A DNA stretch of 64,000 bases from Saccharomonospora sp. NB11. GTDB lineage: Bacteria > Actinomycetota > Actinomycetes > Mycobacteriales > Pseudonocardiaceae. The translations under genes and the position numbers were made by a program. The stretch's first letter is position 1. Each line of letters starts with the position of its first letter. A model generated the notes under the pieces. It was not told the DNA's origin. It searched no databases and was given only the letters and a program-made list of their open reading frames with translations. Where the stretch lies: assembly GCF_015910535.1 (NCBI RefSeq), contig NZ_JACBJG010000002.1, positions 405,982 through 469,981 of the forward strand, read 5' to 3'. Positions 56,268-64,000 of this stretch are shown in pieces.

Positions 56268-57446
56268 TCACCAGAGGTTCATGACCCAGTCGACAGCGGC
56301 GTTCCACCAGTCCGCGACCACGGCCCCGTAGCCGGCGTCGAGCCCCACCAGCACCAGCGCGACCACGGCCACGGCGAGCAACGCGAGCACGACGAACAAC
56401 GACGTGCGCGGAGCTCGGGCGCGATGCAGCCGGGCCACGGCTTTGCCGTCGATGACCCGCGTGCCCAGCTTCAGCCGGGTCAGGAACGTCGACGGATTCG
56501 ACCCGGACCGTCCACTGTCCAGGAACTCCCGCAGCGTGGCCTGGAAACCGACCGTCACGACCAGGTCGGCGTCGTGTGCCTCCGTCAGCAGCAACGCCAG
56601 GTCCTCCGGATTGGCCGTCGCCGGGAACGTCACCGCACCGATTCCCAGATCCTGCACCCGTTCCACCCCGGGTGCGTGCCCGTCCGGCTGCGCCGGGACG
56701 ACGATCTCGGACGCCGCGGTGAGCGTGCTCGCCTCGACCGTCGTCGGGTCACCGACCACGACGTCCGGGGAGAAACCCAGGTCACGCATCGTGTCGGCGG
56801 CGCGCTCCACCCCGATCAGCACGGGCCGGTGGCGTCGCACGTAACGCTTCAGCGCGTGGAAGTCCTCGGCGTGCCCCGGTCCGGGCGCCACCACCACGAC
56901 GTGACGGTCCGCCAGCGACACGCGAAGGTCCGGCACACCCACTCCGTCGAGGATCAGGCTGCGCTCCCGCCGCAGGAACTCGATCGTGTTGGCCGAGAAC
57001 GCCTCCAGTTGCGCGGACATCCCCGCGCGAGCCTCGACGATCTGGTCGGCCACGCTCTCGGGCGTCTGCACGACACAGGTCGCGACCTCTCGGCGACCGA
57101 CGTACACGGTGTTCTCGTGCACGCGCACCATGCTGCCGTCGCGGACCCGGTGCAGCACCTCCCGGCCCGCGTTGTCGAACAGCGGGACACCCGCCTTCAA
57201 CAACACCTCCGGTCCGAGGTTCGGGTAACGACCGGAGATCGAGGGCGCCGCGTTGATCACGGCCGCGACCTGGGCCTGCACCAACGCGTCGGCGCTCGCA
57301 CGGTCCAGGTCCACCTGGTCGATCACCGCGATGTCGCCGGGAGAGACGCGCTTCACCAGGTCCCGGATTCGGCGGTCGACGCGAGCGACACCGGAGATGC
57401 CGGGTTGCGCGGACGGGGTACGCGACAGCAGCGAGGCCAATTTCAT
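56268..57446 (-). CDS. SteA-like cytokinetic-ring/cell-envelope protein
   Basis: A 392-residue protein from ATG 57446 (ATG 57455 is also possible). It starts MKLASLLSRTPSAQPGISGVARVDRRIRDLVKRV. It contains SGRYPNLGPEVLLKAGVPLFD and a domain related to thiamin pyrophosphokinase (GVERAADTMRDLGFSPDVVVGDPTTVEASTL). It ends in a C-terminal transmembrane helix (about 345-369) with a short outside tail of about 20 residues. It corresponds to Rv1697/SteA, which works with SteB in cell separation. SteB is not next door: aroA follows instead. It lies downstream of recN. Confidence 0.85.
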   Translation of the reverse strand: MKLASLLSRTPSAQPGISGVARVDRRIRDLVKRVSPGDIAVIDQVDLDRASADALVQAQVAAVINAAPSISGRYPNLGPEVLLKAGVPLFDNAGREVLHRVRDGSMVRVHENTVYVGRREVATCVVQTPESVADQIVEARAGMSAQLEAFSANTIEFLRRERSLILDGVGVPDLRVSLADRHVVVVAPGPGHAEDFHALKRYVRRHRPVLIGVERAADTMRDLGFSPDVVVGDPTTVEASTLTAASEIVVPAQPDGHAPGVERVQDLGIGAVTFPATANPEDLALLLTEAHDADLVVTVGFQATLREFLDSGRSGSNPSTFLTRLKLGTRVIDGKAVARLHRARAPRTSLFVVLALLAVAVVALVLVGLDAGYGAVVADWWNAAVDWVMNLW

Positions 57447-57606
57447 GCCGCGCATGGTGACAACGCCACGCCCGCTCGTGTGACCGCCACGCCGAACGGG
57501 CACCTCGGTTGACCAGGATGCGGGACGACGTGACACCCGAACGCGCGGCACCCGAGCGGCCTATCGGCGCTGCGTCGTGTCCCCCGAATGCACTCGGGCG
57601 GCACTT

Positions 57607-59355
57607 CTACGACGCCTTGAACTCCTCCGCCGCCCTCAGCAACTCCTCGGCATGCGCTCGGCCGGTCTCGGTGTCGTCCAGACCCGCGAGCATGCGGGCG
57701 AGTTCGGTGACTTTACCGTCGCCGTCGAGCGTGCGGACCCCGCTTCGGGTCACGCCGTCGGCCGTGCCCTTGTCGACCACCAGATGCCGGTCCGCGAACG
57801 CCGCCACCTGCGGCAGATGGGTCACCACGAGCACCTGGTGGGTACGCGCGAGTTGCGCGAGCCGACGCCCGATCTCCACCGCCGCGCGTCCGCCGACGCC
57901 CACGTCCACCTCGTCGAACACGAGCGTCTGCACGGTGTCCGCATGTGCGAGCACCACCTCGGTCGCGAGCATCACGCGGGAGAGCTCACCCCCGGACGCC
58001 GCCTTGTGCACCGGGAGTGCCGGTGCCTTGGCGTGTGCCCGCAGCAGCAGCTCCACCTCGTCCACGCCGTCCGGCCCGGCCGCGTAGGTGCGCCCGTCGA
58101 GCGTCAACGCGGTCGGCTCGCCGGGGTCGACCTCCCTCGCACCCACCGAGACCTCGATCGCGGCCTGCCCCATCGCCAGCCCCGCGAGTTCACCCGTGAT
58201 GCGTTCGGCGAGCACCTCGGCAGCGGCCCGGCGCGCCTCCGACACGTGGCGCGCATGCGTCCTCAGCTCGTCGGCCAGGGCATTCCGCCGCGCGGCCAAC
58301 GCCTCCAACGCCTCCTCGGACGTATCCATCCCGGCGAGTCGCGCACGAGCGTCCTCCGCCCACGCCAGCACGCCGTCGATGTCGGCCGCATACTTGCGGG
58401 TCAGCTTCTTGAGCTCCGCCTGCCGCGCCAGGATCCGTTCGAGCCGTTCCGGGTCGGCGTCCAGTCCGTCGAGGTACGCGGTGAGTTCGCGCCCCACCTC
58501 GCCGAGCAGCACCGACGCCTCCGCCAGCCGTGGCTCGAAGTCACGCAACACCGCGTCCTCCGCGGTGCTCAACCGACGTCGCGCCTCGGCCAGCAGACCC
58601 AGCGCGCCCGGCACGTCCGGGTCCCCGTCGGGGGAACCTGCGACCGCGAGCTGCGCCGCCGTGGCGGCGTCACGCAACTCGTCCACGGCGGCCAGCCGTT
58701 TGACCTGCTCCGTCAGCTCGGCGTCCTCCCCCGGCGTCGGCTCGACGGCCTCGATCTCGGCCAGTCCGTGCCGGAGCAGGTCGGCCTGCTGCGCCAGCTC
58801 CCGAGAGCGCGCACGACGTTCCGTCAGCTCGCGCGACACGGCGAGCCACTCCCGCCGCACCTCGCGGTAGGCAGCCAGCGGCTTCGCCACGGACTCGCCC
58901 GCGAAGCGGTCGAGCACCGCCCGTTGCTCGGCAGGACGCAGCAGTCGGAGCTGGTCGTTCTGCCCGTGCACGGCGAGGAGGTGTTCCGACAGGTGTCCCA
59001 GCACGCCGACCGGCACCGACCGGCCTCCGAGATGGGCCCGCGACCGTCCGTCGGCGCCGACCGATCGCAGAGCGATCACACTGCCGTCCTCGTCGGTGTC
59101 GGCTCCCGCGTCGGACAGGATGCGCAGCGCCTGCTCCCCGGTGACGTCGGTGAAGCGGCCCTCCACGATCGCCTTCGCCGCTCCGGCCCGCACCTTGGTC
59201 GCGTCCGAGCGTCCCCCGGACAACAGGTGCAGGCCCGTCACGACCATCGTCTTACCGGCCCCGGTCTCACCGGTGACCACCGTGAACCCGGGGTGCAGTT
59301 CGAGCGCGGCCTCCTCGATCACCCCGAGGCCTTGAATACGCATCTCGGCCAGCAC
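57607..59355 (-). CDS. recN: DNA repair protein RecN
   Basis: A 582-residue SMC-like ATPase for double-strand break repair. From GTG 59355 it begins MLAEMRIQGLGVIEEAALELHPGFTVVTGETGAGKTMVV (Walker A near 31-38). A long coiled coil covers about 150-370. The C-terminal half has the signature SGGELSRVMLATEVVLAHADTVQTLVFDEVDVGVGG (ABC signature then Walker B) and HLPQVAAFADRHLVV. ATG 59343 is a second start candidate four codons later. nadK lies 35 bases upstream and steA downstream, the order of Rv1695-Rv1697. Confidence 0.94.
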   Translation of the reverse strand: MLAEMRIQGLGVIEEAALELHPGFTVVTGETGAGKTMVVTGLHLLSGGRSDATKVRAGAAKAIVEGRFTDVTGEQALRILSDAGADTDEDGSVIALRSVGADGRSRAHLGGRSVPVGVLGHLSEHLLAVHGQNDQLRLLRPAEQRAVLDRFAGESVAKPLAAYREVRREWLAVSRELTERRARSRELAQQADLLRHGLAEIEAVEPTPGEDAELTEQVKRLAAVDELRDAATAAQLAVAGSPDGDPDVPGALGLLAEARRRLSTAEDAVLRDFEPRLAEASVLLGEVGRELTAYLDGLDADPERLERILARQAELKKLTRKYAADIDGVLAWAEDARARLAGMDTSEEALEALAARRNALADELRTHARHVSEARRAAAEVLAERITGELAGLAMGQAAIEVSVGAREVDPGEPTALTLDGRTYAAGPDGVDEVELLLRAHAKAPALPVHKAASGGELSRVMLATEVVLAHADTVQTLVFDEVDVGVGGRAAVEIGRRLAQLARTHQVLVVTHLPQVAAFADRHLVVDKGTADGVTRSGVRTLDGDGKVTELARMLAGLDDTETGRAHAEELLRAAEEFKAS

Positions 59356-59390
59356 GCCAACCACCGTAGCGGCACCCTGCGACGCGGGCG

Positions 59391-60314
59391 TCAACCCTCG
59401 CGGGCGTGCCGCTCCCTCCATCCCGTGACCGGCAGGGAGAACTTGTGGACCAGCCGGTCGGTGAACGGGCCGTCCCACAGGCGCGCCAGCCGCACCGGCA
59501 CCGCCCCGGCCACCACCTGCACCCGGGCGCCCGGCGCCAGGTCCTCGTGCCGCAACCCGTCGCAGGTGAGCACCGCGGGCGAGCCGTCCGGATCGACCTG
59601 CACCGTGATCACCGAGGACCGCGACACGACCAACGGCCGCGAGAACATCGCGTGCGCGTTGCTGGGCACCACGAGCAGGGCCTCCACGTCCGGCCACACC
59701 ACGGGGCCGCCGGCCGAGAACGCGTACGCCGTCGACCCGGTGGGTGTCGAGCACAGCACGCCGTCACAACCGAACGACGAGACCGGCCGACCGTCGACCT
59801 CGATCAACGCGTCGAGGATCCGCTCCCGGGAGCACTTCTCGACACTCGCCTCGTTCAACGCCCAGGTGTGCGCGACCACGGTGTCGCCGACCGTCACCGT
59901 GACGTCCACCGTCATCCGTTCCTCGATGCGGTAGCGGCGCTCCACCACGCGGTCGACCGTGTCGCCGAGCGCGTCGTAGTCGGCTTCGGTGAGGAACCCC
60001 ATGCGTCCCAGATTGACCCCGAGCACCGGCACCCCGGCGGGTCGGGCGAGTTCGGCGGCGCGCAACAGCGTGCCGTCGCCCCCGAGGACGAGCACCAGCT
60101 CGGCTCCCCGCGCGGGATCGTCGGACGGTGCCACGACCGCGCACGGCAACGACCGGTCGGGCGGTTCGACGAGCCGCCGCACCTCGTCGTCGAGCACGCG
60201 CAGACCGATGCCGGCCGCCGCGAGTCGCACCGCCACCTCGCCCGCCGCGTCCCGTGTCGTGTCCCGATCCGGGTGGACGATCAGCAGTACCTCTCGGCGT
60301 TCCTGCTCGGTCAC
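59391..60314 (-). CDS. nadK: NAD kinase
   Basis: A 307-residue kinase that phosphorylates NAD to NADP. The GGDGT motif is at 78-82 (LVLGGDGTLLRAAEL), followed by GVPVLGVNLGRMGFLTEAD and the substrate-binding NEASVEKCSRERILDALIEVDG and SFGCDGVLCSTPTGSTAYAFSAGGPVV. All family blocks are intact. It overlaps tlyA by 4 bases (ATGA) and precedes recN by 35 bases. The first 40 residues are the usual nucleotide-fold strand (VLLIVHPDRDTTRDAAGEVAVRL). Confidence 0.95.
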   Translation of the reverse strand: MTEQERREVLLIVHPDRDTTRDAAGEVAVRLAAAGIGLRVLDDEVRRLVEPPDRSLPCAVVAPSDDPARGAELVLVLGGDGTLLRAAELARPAGVPVLGVNLGRMGFLTEADYDALGDTVDRVVERRYRIEERMTVDVTVTVGDTVVAHTWALNEASVEKCSRERILDALIEVDGRPVSSFGCDGVLCSTPTGSTAYAFSAGGPVVWPDVEALLVVPSNAHAMFSRPLVVSRSSVITVQVDPDGSPAVLTCDGLRHEDLAPGARVQVVAGAVPVRLARLWDGPFTDRLVHKFSLPVTGWRERHAREG

Positions 60315-61141
60315 GAAGGTCCCTTCCTCACCGCGGTGCGGACCATCTCGTCGCGCCGCTCCACGTCGGCGGGATCACTGTCCACCCCATCGGGTTCCTT
60401 GCGCAACCAGGCGAAGTACTCGACGTTGCCCGAGGGCCCCGGCAGTGGGCTGGCCACGACCCCCACGGTCCGCAGCCCGCACCGCGCGGCCTCGGTGAGG
60501 ACGTCGGAGACGGCCTCCGCCCGCAATGCGGGGTCGCGCACGACGCCGCCGCTGCCGAGCCGTTGGCGGCCGACCTCGAACTGCGGCTTCACCATCGGCA
60601 GCAGGTCGGCCCCGGTCGCTGCGCACGCCGCGAGTGCGGGCAGCACGAGCCGGAGCGAGATGAACGACAGGTCGGCGACCACGAGGTCGACCACCCCGTC
60701 GATGGCGTCCGGCGTCAGCGACCGCACGTTGGTCTTGTCGAGCACCGTGACCCGCTCGTCGGTGCGCAGCCGCCAGTCGAGCAACCCCCGGCCCACGTCG
60801 GCCGCAATGACGGACGCGGCACCGCGGCGCAGGAGGACGTCGGTGAAGCCGCCCGTGGACGCTCCGGCGTCGAGGCACCGGCGTCCCTCGACGCGCAATC
60901 CCCGCGGCGTGAACTCCTCCAGCGCGCCGAGCAACTTGTGTGCCCCGCGCGAAGCCCAGTTCGGGTCGTCGTCGGTGCGCACCACGATGGCGACGTCGGC
61001 CTCGACGCTCGTCGCAGGCTTCTTCGCCACCAATCCGCGCACCGTGACCCGCCCCTCCGTGATGAGCGAGCTGGCGTGTTCCCTCGACCGGGCCAGGCCC
61101 CGGCGGACGAGCTCGGCGTCGAGTCGCGCTCTCTTGGCCAC
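60311..61141 (-). CDS. tlyA: TlyA family rRNA (cytidine-2'-O)-methyltransferase
   Basis: From GTG 61141 the protein has 276 residues. An N-terminal S4 domain (ARLDAELVRRGLARSREHASSLITEGRVTVRGLVAKKPATSVE) binds RNA. The FtsJ-like methyltransferase starts at ASRGAHKLLGALEEF, with motif I RCLDAGASTGGFTDVLLRRGAASVIAADVGRGLL, the VLDKTNVRSL region and MVKPQFEVGR (K-D-K-E tetrad). It should 2'-O-methylate cytidines C1409 of 16S and C1920 of 23S rRNA, which gives capreomycin sensitivity. The frame extends upstream to 61363 as a shadow of the small gene. nadK overlaps its stop. Confidence 0.93.
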   Translation of the reverse strand: MAKRARLDAELVRRGLARSREHASSLITEGRVTVRGLVAKKPATSVEADVAIVVRTDDDPNWASRGAHKLLGALEEFTPRGLRVEGRRCLDAGASTGGFTDVLLRRGAASVIAADVGRGLLDWRLRTDERVTVLDKTNVRSLTPDAIDGVVDLVVADLSFISLRLVLPALAACAATGADLLPMVKPQFEVGRQRLGSGGVVRDPALRAEAVSDVLTEAARCGLRTVGVVASPLPGPSGNVEYFAWLRKEPDGVDSDPADVERRDEMVRTAVRKGPS

Positions 61142-61143
61142 GA

Positions 61144-61356
61144 TCACACCCTGTCGATGCTGGTCAGGGCTACTGACAGCGCGGTGTGCACGGCCTCGAA
61201 CCGTTCGACGTGGTCCACGGGTGGGAGGTCGTCCAGCGCGTCGAGAGCAGCCACCGCGTCGTCGATGGCCGGGCGCGGGTCGACGGTCTGTTCCTCGCGC
61301 CGTCCCGGCGGCGGGCCGGGCACCGGCCGCGGCGCAGAGTGAGCTTCTACGTGCAC
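61144..61356 (-). CDS. Small conserved hypothetical protein upstream of tlyA
   Basis: A 70-residue protein. The first 28 residues are Pro/Arg-rich. The second part (DDAVAALDALDDLPPVDHVERFEAVHTALSVALTSID) is a compact helix-loop-helix with the conserved HVERFEAVHTAL core. A short protein of the same kind (Rv1693) sits between the HAD phosphatase and tlyA in M. tuberculosis. It ends 2 bases before the tlyA GTG, so both are co-transcribed. The helical tail might bind a partner protein; no function is known. Confidence 0.75.
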   Translation of the reverse strand: MHVEAHSAPRPVPGPPPGRREEQTVDPRPAIDDAVAALDALDDLPPVDHVERFEAVHTALSVALTSIDRV

Positions 61357-61405
61357 TCCACAACGCTAACCGATCGAGCTGTCGACACGCCGTAGCCCTG
61401 GGCGA

Positions 61406-62416
61406 TCAGCGCACGTCCCACGACGCGAGCGCGGCGTCCGCGACCCCGTCTCGAGCGCGAACGCCCGACACCGATGCCGTCCACGCCACGTGGCAGAGAT
61501 GGCGCAGCAGATCGAGTCGGTCGGCGGGCTCCTCGCCGGAAGAACCGACCAGCGCGACCCCGTCGACGACGTCGATCTCCCACCCGGTCCGCGGACCGAT
61601 CTTCAGCTCATCGACGCTGGGGTCCCGCGTCACGGCGCTCAAGTCCGCCGCGAGGTAGTCCGGCCGCTCGCCGGGTCCGGCGGTCAGGAGTTGACGAGCC
61701 GTCGCAACCCCCGTCAACACCACGAGCGAACGGTAACCAGCCGCATGAGCACCAGCGATGTCGGTGTCGAGCCGATCCCCGACGACCAACGGCGCCGTGG
61801 CCCCGGCCGACTGCGCGGCGGTCCGCAGCAGCGGAGCCTCGGGCTTCCCAGCCACCCGGGGTTCCCGCCCGGTAGCCGCGCGCAGAGCGGCCACCATGGA
61901 CCCGTTGCCCGGCAGTTGACCGCGCTCGGTGGGCAACGTGACGTCACCGTTGCAGGCCACCCACGACGCACCGTCCCGAAGCGCGAGGCACGCCTCCGCG
62001 AGGTCATTCCAGCACGTGTCGGGCGAGTGCCCCTGTACCACGGCGGCGACGTCCGGACCGTGCTCCCGGGTGGGTCGCAGGCCCACCGCGCGCACCTCGG
62101 CCTGAAGGGACTCGGTACCGACGACGAGCACCGTCGCCCCAGCGGGAAGCAGCTCTCCCAGCAAAGCGGCGGCGGCCTGCGCGCTGGTGCTGACTTCCGA
62201 CGGTGTCGCCGGCACCCCGACGCTCGCGAGGTGCTCGGCGACGGCGTCCGGCGACTTGGACGCGTTGTTCGTCACGAATCGCACGGGACGTCCACGTTCA
62301 CGGACGTGCGCGACGGCATCGGCGGCCGCCGGGATCGGCCGCGTGCCGTGGTACACGGTGCCGTCGAGGTCGAACAGCACCGCGTCGTGGCGGTCGAGCA
62401 GGGTCTCCGCCGTCAC
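61406..62416 (-). CDS. HAD-IIA family phosphatase
   Basis: A 336-residue HAD hydrolase of the NagD/PGP type. The catalytic motif DLDGTVY has D16 and D18. FVTNNASKSPDAVAEHL (motif II) follows at about 47-63, and the C-terminal Mg site is VVGDRLDTDIAGAHAAGYRSLVVLTGV. A final segment of about 80 residues beyond the core (GWEIDVVDGVALVGSSGEEPADRL...) is typical of the Rv1692 glycerol-3-phosphate phosphatase, for which recycling of glycerophospholipids is the described role. Substrate is inferred. ATG 62416 overlaps the next gene's stop, so coupling is likely. Confidence 0.9.
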   Translation of the reverse strand: MTAETLLDRHDAVLFDLDGTVYHGTRPIPAAADAVAHVRERGRPVRFVTNNASKSPDAVAEHLASVGVPATPSEVSTSAQAAAALLGELLPAGATVLVVGTESLQAEVRAVGLRPTREHGPDVAAVVQGHSPDTCWNDLAEACLALRDGASWVACNGDVTLPTERGQLPGNGSMVAALRAATGREPRVAGKPEAPLLRTAAQSAGATAPLVVGDRLDTDIAGAHAAGYRSLVVLTGVATARQLLTAGPGERPDYLAADLSAVTRDPSVDELKIGPRTGWEIDVVDGVALVGSSGEEPADRLDLLRHLCHVAWTASVSGVRARDGVADAALASWDVR

Positions 62417-63741
62417 GCGCTCAGCTCCGCGGCCCGCTCGGCGGCGTCGGTCTCCTCCTCCACGTCGGCCTCAGCGGCGTGGAGGAACCACTGCACCGCC
62501 TCGTCGGTACGACCGGCCGCGGCGAGGTTGTCGGCGTACGCGTAGAACAGGCGGAAGCTCCACGGCTGCCGAAGCTTCGGGTCGAGGTCGGGCCCCTGCA
62601 ACGCCACCACGGCGGCATCAAGCTGTCCGAGGTCACGGCGCGCTCCGGCTGCCACGATCTTCAACTCGATCGCGACCTCCTTCGGGAGCGTGGCGTGGTC
62701 GACCTCCTTGGCCACGTCGAGGGCCCGTTCCGGGCGCCCGAGGGCACGCTCGGCATCGGCGATGACGGCCACGTGGATGTCGGTGCGCGTCATGCGACGA
62801 ACAGCTCGCAGCTCGGAAAGGGCCTCGGCCCATTCGCCCGCGTGGTACGCGGCGAGGCCGACGGCTTCCCTGACCACGGCGATGCGAGACGCCTTCGACT
62901 TGGCGTACCGGGCGTGCGCCAGCGCGGCCTCGGGGTCCTCGTCGATGAGCGTCCCGGCTGCCACGAGGTGCCGACCGATGCGCTCGGCGAGGTCCTTCGG
63001 CAACGACCGCAGTTCGCGCCGAGCCTCGATGTCGAGGTCCGCGAAGTCGACGGAGTCCGGCAGTTGCGGTGCGGACAGCAGCTCACGAGCCGCCGCCGCG
63101 TCACTGCGCTGGCGAGGTGCGCTGCGTGGACGGTCGTGCGCATCCTTGCGGGGTCGCTCGTCCCGGCGGTCCCCGGAGAACCCGCCGCGCCGTTCCCGTC
63201 GATCGAAGCCACCGCGCTCGTCTCGCCCGCGCCCGGGCCGGTCGTCGCGCTGGCGGAATCCACCGCGGTCGTCACGACCTCGCCGGTCGTCCTTGCGGTC
63301 GAAACCGCGTCGCTCGTCTCGCCCCCGGCCGGGCCGGTCGTCGCGCTGGCGGAATCCACCGCGATCCGTGCGCCCGGACCTGTCGTCCCGACGGTCGGAG
63401 GTCCTGCGGTCGTCGCCGTGCCGCTCGAACCGGCGGCCACTGCCCCGGTCCTCCCGGTCATCGCGACGAGCGAACCCACCCCGATCGTCCTGACGGTGTC
63501 GGCGGTCGTCACCGCCGCGCCCACCGCGCTTCTCGTACCGGTCGAACGACCCGCGTCCTTCTCGGCGGTCACGGTGGTCGCGGTTGTCACGGCCGCGGTC
63601 GGACCGTCCAGCACCGCCGCCTCGACCTTGCCCGCCGCGACGATCGCCGTAACCCTTGTTCTCTGCGCGCGACCCGTGGTCACGACGGTCCGGGCGACCG
63701 GACCTGTCGTCACCTTCGCCGCGCGGGCCGTTGTCGGACAC
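62413..63741 (-). CDS. RG/RD-rich protein with C-terminal helical (TPR-like) repeats
   Basis: A 442-residue protein from GTG 63741, with AGGAG six bases upstream. The first ~215 residues are a low-complexity, highly charged Arg/Asp/Gly region. It includes a 32-residue tandem unit built on GGFRQRDDRPGRGRDERRGF, whose nucleotide copies lie at 63235-63267 and 63331-63363. The C-terminal ~200 residues form helical pairs (LAHARYAKSKASRIAVVREAVGLAAYHAGEWAEALSELRAV) like TPR repeats. It matches the position of Rv1691. An RNA-binding or phase-separating N-terminal tail is plausible from composition; function unknown. Confidence 0.82.
   Translation of the reverse strand: MSDNGPRGEGDDRSGRPDRRDHGSRAENKGYGDRRGGQGRGGGAGRSDRGRDNRDHRDRREGRGSFDRYEKRGGRGGDDRRHRQDDRGGFARRDDREDRGSGRRFERHGDDRRTSDRRDDRSGRTDRGGFRQRDDRPGRGRDERRGFDRKDDRRGRDDRGGFRQRDDRPGRGRDERGGFDRRERRGGFSGDRRDERPRKDAHDRPRSAPRQRSDAAAARELLSAPQLPDSVDFADLDIEARRELRSLPKDLAERIGRHLVAAGTLIDEDPEAALAHARYAKSKASRIAVVREAVGLAAYHAGEWAEALSELRAVRRMTRTDIHVAVIADAERALGRPERALDVAKEVDHATLPKEVAIELKIVAAGARRDLGQLDAAVVALQGPDLDPKLRQPWSFRLFYAYADNLAAAGRTDEAVQWFLHAAEADVEEETDAAERAAELSA
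63235..63363 (-). repeat. Tandem 96-bp repeat inside the RG/RD-rich gene
   Basis: A 33-base block is repeated exactly with an offset of 96 bases (63235-63267 and 63331-63363) and shorter partial copies flank it. The offset equals 32 codons, so the frame is kept and the repeat can expand or shrink without a frameshift. Confidence 0.75.
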
Positions 63742-63820
63742 GCGTTCTCCTACCTGCAAATCGTGACGCGCCACGGTTGTGTGCTGCTCCCGCACCACTA
63801 TGAATGTAGACAAACCAGAA

Positions 63821-63862
63821 GGGCCCGTCGGGGTTGGCCGTTGGACCAACCCTGACGGGCCC
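63821..63862 (-). terminator. Terminator of the rRNA operon
   Basis: 17-base arms at 63821-63837 and 63846-63862 pair with a single mismatch around an 8-base loop. On the minus strand the stem follows the 5S 3' end by 11 bases and is followed by TTCTGGTTTGTC, which fits a terminator for the rRNA transcript. The gene on its other side starts at 63741. Confidence 0.85.
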
Positions 63863-63873
63863 TCACCACAAAT

Positions 63874-63993
63874 AGTTCGGCGGTGTCCTACTCTCCCACA
63901 CCCCTTCGAGTGCAGTACCATCGGCGCTGGCAGGCTTAGCTTCCGGGTTCGGAATGGGACCGGGCGTTTCCCCACCGCTATAACCACCGAAAC
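63874..63993 (-). rRNA. rrf: 5S ribosomal RNA
   Basis: On the minus strand the sequence begins GTTTCGGTGG and carries the diagnostic 5S internal region (CCCATTCCGAACCCGGAAG). It ends GTGGGAGAGTAGG...CCGCCGAACT, 120 bases in all. The ends pair as helix I (GTTTCGGTGG with the 3' CACCGCCGAACT). It is the last gene of an rRNA operon read leftwards, so 23S and 16S genes should lie to the right of the window. A terminator follows. Confidence 0.95.
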
Positions 63994-64000
63994 ACTACGA

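Noticed and set aside
63235..63363. CRISPR-like repeat
   Set aside because: The repeat lies in frame inside a coding region, has only two full copies and no spacer structure.

Overview
The window is about 70 percent GC, gene-dense, and read mostly on the minus strand. Gene content and order point to an actinobacterium of the order Pseudonocardiales (Saccharomonospora/Amycolatopsis-like). Many genes start with GTG, ATGA and GTGA stop/start overlaps are common, type VII secretion genes (EspG, PE/PPE-like) are present, and several blocks have the gene order I remember from Mycobacterium tuberculosis. These are the Rv2184c-Rv2187 block at 2.4-7.1 kb, mraZ-rsmH-ftsL-pbpB at 7.2-11.3 kb, the Rv2743c-Rv2754c block at 26.5-43.8 kb, and the Rv1691-Rv1711 block at 47.2-63.7 kb. 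The genus is an inference. I see no mobile element, prophage, CRISPR array or tRNA.

Layout. 0-5.2 kb: end of a membrane protein gene, then a minus-strand group with an NYN nuclease, a ROK glucokinase, an ArsA-like ATPase and two SRPBCC proteins flanking a metallophosphoesterase. 5.3-7.1 kb: long-chain acyl-CoA synthetase (FadD15-like). 7.2-11.4 kb: head of the division and cell wall (dcw) cluster (mraZ, rsmH, ftsL, ftsI), with a promoter covered by three MraZ boxes and a structured RNA between mraZ and rsmH. The cluster stops after ftsI; murE is not there. 11.5-13.9 kb: a four-gene, translationally coupled type VII secretion mini-operon (PE-like, DUF3558 lipoprotein, PPE-like, EspG). 14.1-19.0 kb: MoxR, DUF58 and a TgpA-type transglutaminase. 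19.1-26.4 kb: DUF3040 protein, DNA polymerase IV, methyltransferase, ParA-like ATPase, Nei-type glycosylase, pyrD behind an unusual structured leader, and a degenerate allophanate hydrolase.

26.5-38.1 kb: envelope stress and membrane block (pspM, pspA, clgR, cinA, pgsA, rimO, argA, menC, ftsK, a PlsC acyltransferase, an EamA transporter, a 45-residue membrane peptide), closed by a perfect 19-bp terminator stem. 38.1-43.8 kb: RNase J, dapA, a Ser/Thr kinase with an extracellular cysteine domain, an ACT-domain protein and thyX. 43.9-47.2 kb: a ribbon-helix-helix regulator with an array of half-sites at its own start, a DUF4097 protein, a YcaQ-type glycosylase and a GNAT enzyme. 47.2-56.3 kb: rluB-like synthase, scpB, scpA, an RHH-like small protein, parA, xerD, a DUF1707 protein, a Nudix hydrolase, pyrG and aroA. 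56.3-63.7 kb: steA, recN, nadK, tlyA, a 70-residue protein, a HAD phosphatase and an RG/RD-rich helical-repeat protein. The right edge is a 5S rRNA on the minus strand with its terminator, so the rest of an rRNA operon should lie just beyond the window.

The window is mainly chromosomal housekeeping: division (MraZ, FtsL, FtsI, FtsK, SteA), chromosome handling (ScpAB, ParA, XerD, RecN), envelope stress (ClgR/Psp), nucleotide synthesis (PyrD, PyrG, ThyX, NadK) and RNA processing or modification (RNase J, RimO, RsmH, TlyA, RluB). The least ordinary parts are the T7SS mini-operon, the pyrD leader, the catalytically stripped allophanate hydrolase and the RHH half-site array.
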